Shown here: one piece after another, positions 35,748-37,525 of the stretch
How the letters are laid out: the number at the start of each line of letters is the position of its first letter
Position numbering within the stretch: the first letter of the stretch is position 1
DNA from: an uncultured Anaerolineales bacterium
GTDB taxonomy: Bacteria > Chloroflexota > Anaerolineae > UBA4142
Assembly: GCA_903825565.1 (NCBI GenBank)
Contig: CAIKBD010000278.1
Location: forward strand, 1 to 37,525
Direction of reading: 5' to 3'
Length of the DNA stretch: 37,525 nucleotides
Notes under the pieces: generated by a model
Told to the model about the DNA's origin: nothing
Database searches by the model: none
What the model saw: only the letters and a program-made list of their open reading frames with translations
Program-made: the position numbers and the translations under genes

Positions 35748-35770
35748 ATAGTATACACCAAATTTACTAT
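35748..35770. promoter_or_regulatory. Operator-like site ATAGTA-N11-TACTAT upstream of the HTH gene
   Basis: ATAGTATACACCAAATTTACTAT, symmetrical ATAGTA/TACTAT half-sites. Confidence 0.65.
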
Positions 35771-35816
35771 ATTTCCAAGCCCAGGCGCACGGCTGCCCGC
35801 CTGCCCGCCTGGCAAC

Positions 35817-35845
35817 TTGACCAGAGCGGGCGATGATGCTACACT
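35817..35845 (+). promoter_or_regulatory. Sigma-70 type promoter for a small RNA
   Basis: TTGACC - 17 nt - TACACT. Confidence 0.65.
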
Positions 35846-35851
35846 CTAACT

Positions 35852-35922
35852 AGCCTCAGGTGGTCTATCACCTCGGGCTTGCATGCCTCGCGGGTTCCGT
35901 CAAAACCACGCGGGGCTTTTTA
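35852..35922 (+). ncRNA. Candidate ~70-nt small RNA with two hairpins and intrinsic terminator
   Basis: GCCU-C-AGGTG(GTCTAT)CACCT-C-GGGC then GCCTCGCGGGTT(CCGTCAA)AACC-A-CGCGGGGC followed by TTTTTATTTCT; promoter directly upstream. Confidence 0.6.
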
Positions 35923-35958
35923 TTTCTCTCCGCCGATTATGCAAAAAAGAGCAACCAC

Positions 35959-35989
35959 ACACCACACCGCGTCCGGCGCGGTGTGGTGT
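35959..35989. repeat. Perfect 13-bp inverted repeat
   Basis: ACACCACACCGCG-TCCGG-CGCGGTGTGGTGT. Confidence 0.85.
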
Positions 35990-36227
35990 GGATGCTGTGC
36001 TGGCTTCTCGCTCTACCCGCCAACCCGTTCCTTTTCAGCGTCAGGCGTGGCAAGTGGGTTTGTGGTTTGATTATAGAATTTATAGAAATCAGGCACAGCG
36101 CATATGTTGCGGCATATCTGCCGAATCGCCACATGCCAATTGAGTTCTCACCAAGGTCTTTGCACGGCGTGAGAGACCAAGCCGGCAAATTTACAAAGCT
36201 TGCATGCGGATGCATTTAACTTGGCTG

Positions 36228-37286
36228 TTATTGACAGTCCCAGAAGCATTGTCCTGCGGCATTGCAACCGTAGAAACAGATCCCTCCCGGGCGGGGCGGC
36301 AGATTGGGCTGTGAGGTACTGGGGGATTGGGGTTGACTAGGCTGCGCTGCGCTGGGTGCCGGTGGCTGACTACGTTCCCCAAGTGTCATGAGGAATGGTG
36401 CGCCATCACAAGTTAGGTCTGTCCCATTCGTGTCGCGAATGCGAACGATCCAATAAAAGTTTCCAGTTCTTCCGGCAAACGCCCACTGGAAAAACTCGAC
36501 CGCAAGGAGTTTGTCGCGCGTAGTGCCAATCTTGGTCGGCGTACCGTTTTCGGGCCAAGCCATCACATCAAACACTTCATTCGGTTGCAACTGATAATTG
36601 GTTTGCCAACGGAAGATGGTTCCAAGCGGGGCAAAACTGCGACCATTCGGCGGATCATACTGGACAGGAGGTGGAATGCAGGCGCGAGCTGGTTGCGCCT
36701 GGGTGACCGAATCGGTTCGCCGCCAAAAACTTACGGCATCGCCGTTTGGAACAAAGACGACACTGTCGGTCACATTGTCACAAGCGCCATCCGATAACAA
36801 CGTAACCGCCCAGTTGCTTGACCAATTCGCGCTACGCATCAGAATCAACCAGCCGCCCCAATCATTTGAATATTCGGCTTCTGCCACGACACCAACGTGA
36901 CCAGCGCCATCTCCAATGTTGGAAACTTCAATTAACTGATCTGTCTGGGGGTTCCAAACGTAGACCACGGCATCGGGTTGCATAATGATAATGTCGCCGC
37001 GTTGGGCGGTGTTACTGCGATTGCGCAACTTGGTTTCGCCGACTACGGCTTTGTTGCCCCAGTAGAGCGGAGTTGCCATCTCGGCAGCAGTATCCCAGTT
37101 ATGTCCGGGAATGCTTGGACGCGGACCACCAAACAATTTGTTGACCACGTAGGTTACACATTGGCAAGCACCGGTACCTTGGGTGTTGGATGCCGCAGAT
37201 GCTGGGAGCGGGAAACCGACAATGGTCGCCCATCCAGCCACGCTCAGTAACAAAAACATTCCCAGTGTGATGGCTTTGTCTTTCAT
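36228..37286 (-). CDS. Secreted CHAP-domain protein with Cys-rich C-terminal tail
   Basis: Signal peptide MKDKAITLGMFLLLSVAGWATIVGFPLPASA; GACQCVTYVVNKLFG (CHAP Cys), GHNWDTAAEMA, QRGDIIIMQPDA, GHVGVVAEAEYS; tail CFYGCNAAGQCFWDCQ. Confidence 0.85.
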   Translation of the reverse strand: MKDKAITLGMFLLLSVAGWATIVGFPLPASAASNTQGTGACQCVTYVVNKLFGGPRPSIPGHNWDTAAEMATPLYWGNKAVVGETKLRNRSNTAQRGDIIIMQPDAVVYVWNPQTDQLIEVSNIGDGAGHVGVVAEAEYSNDWGGWLILMRSANWSSNWAVTLLSDGACDNVTDSVVFVPNGDAVSFWRRTDSVTQAQPARACIPPPVQYDPPNGRSFAPLGTIFRWQTNYQLQPNEVFDVMAWPENGTPTKIGTTRDKLLAVEFFQWAFAGRTGNFYWIVRIRDTNGTDLTCDGAPFLMTLGERSQPPAPSAAQPSQPQSPSTSQPNLPPRPGGICFYGCNAAGQCFWDCQ

Positions 37287-37401
37287 AAATTCAGGTGCGG
37301 GATGCTCCGCGACCCGCTTCTAGCGGGTGGACGCTTCGTGACGCACCTTCCCCCTTCTGTGATAAAATCTGGATATGGATCAAAATGCTAAACGGCATGA
37401 C

Positions 37402-37525
37402 GCAGAACGCCATAGCGCACCGACCGCGCCCAAAGTGACTTGCGAATTGAAATCACCTTCCAACCGCGCCAACCCAGTTCGCCAAAAGGCGCGTACGTGG
37501 CGCGGTCGGTGCGCGCGTGTTCTGC
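37402..37525. repeat. Long inverted repeat reaching the window edge
   Basis: GCAGAACGCCATAGCGCACCGACCGCGCC (37402-37430) versus reverse complement of 37499-37525 (GCAGAACACGCGCGCACCGACCGCGCC). Confidence 0.7.

Noticed and set aside
35860-36219. 119-aa plus-strand ORF downstream of the sRNA promoter
   Set aside because: Runs straight through a strong terminator and a 13-bp hairpin, no RBS, no recognisable features; non-coding interpretation fits better.
1-37525. rRNA genes, diversity-generating retroelement or retron
   Set aside because: No rRNA-like sequence, no reverse transcriptase (no YxDD-type protein) and no template/variable repeat pair recognised.

Overview
The window has two parts. 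Left part (about 1-18.9 kb) looks like chromosomal core sequence from a high-GC bacterium; the style (Thr/Pro-rich lipoprotein linkers, dispersed heptamer repeats) suggests Chloroflexota, but this is only an inference. It holds a partial membrane/secreted protein gene (minus), dnaE carrying an in-frame LAGLIDADG-type intein, ftsY, prfB with the classical +1 programmed frameshift (the ORF track lists only its downstream part), a Uma2-like gene, a large membrane protein, a cluster of alpha/beta-hydrolases with three tandem esterase-D-like paralogues, a PEP-utilizer-type phosphohistidine swivelling-domain protein, and tRNA-Val(TAC). Right part (about 18.9-36 kb) is a compact block transcribed almost entirely on the minus strand, with the character of an integrated mobile element or plasmid: tyrosine recombinase, truncated-looking N6-methylase, MazG-like protein, small zinc-ribbon proteins, a Gp37/Gp68-like protein, HerA-type ATPase, OB-fold-like protein with acidic tail, coiled-coil protein, CDC48/Ycf46-like AAA+ ATPase and an HTH regulator. 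No capsid, portal, terminase or relaxase gene was recognised. A CHAP-domain secreted protein lies at the right edge. The observations most worth a second look are: (i) a 40-bp palindrome (17-6-17) of dif-like layout just upstream of the recombinase gene; (ii) a candidate ~70-nt small RNA with a TTGACC-N17-TACACT promoter, two hairpins and an intrinsic terminator; (iii) two matched ATAGTA-N11-TACYAT sites bracketing the HTH gene; (iv) the uncharacterised AAA+/HerA/OB-like gene module; (v) mosaic sequence sharing among the esterase paralogues; (vi) heptamer microsatellites in intergenic and coding positions; (vii) a duplicated gene start that has been fused into a neighbour. All family assignments are by eye, without database searches.
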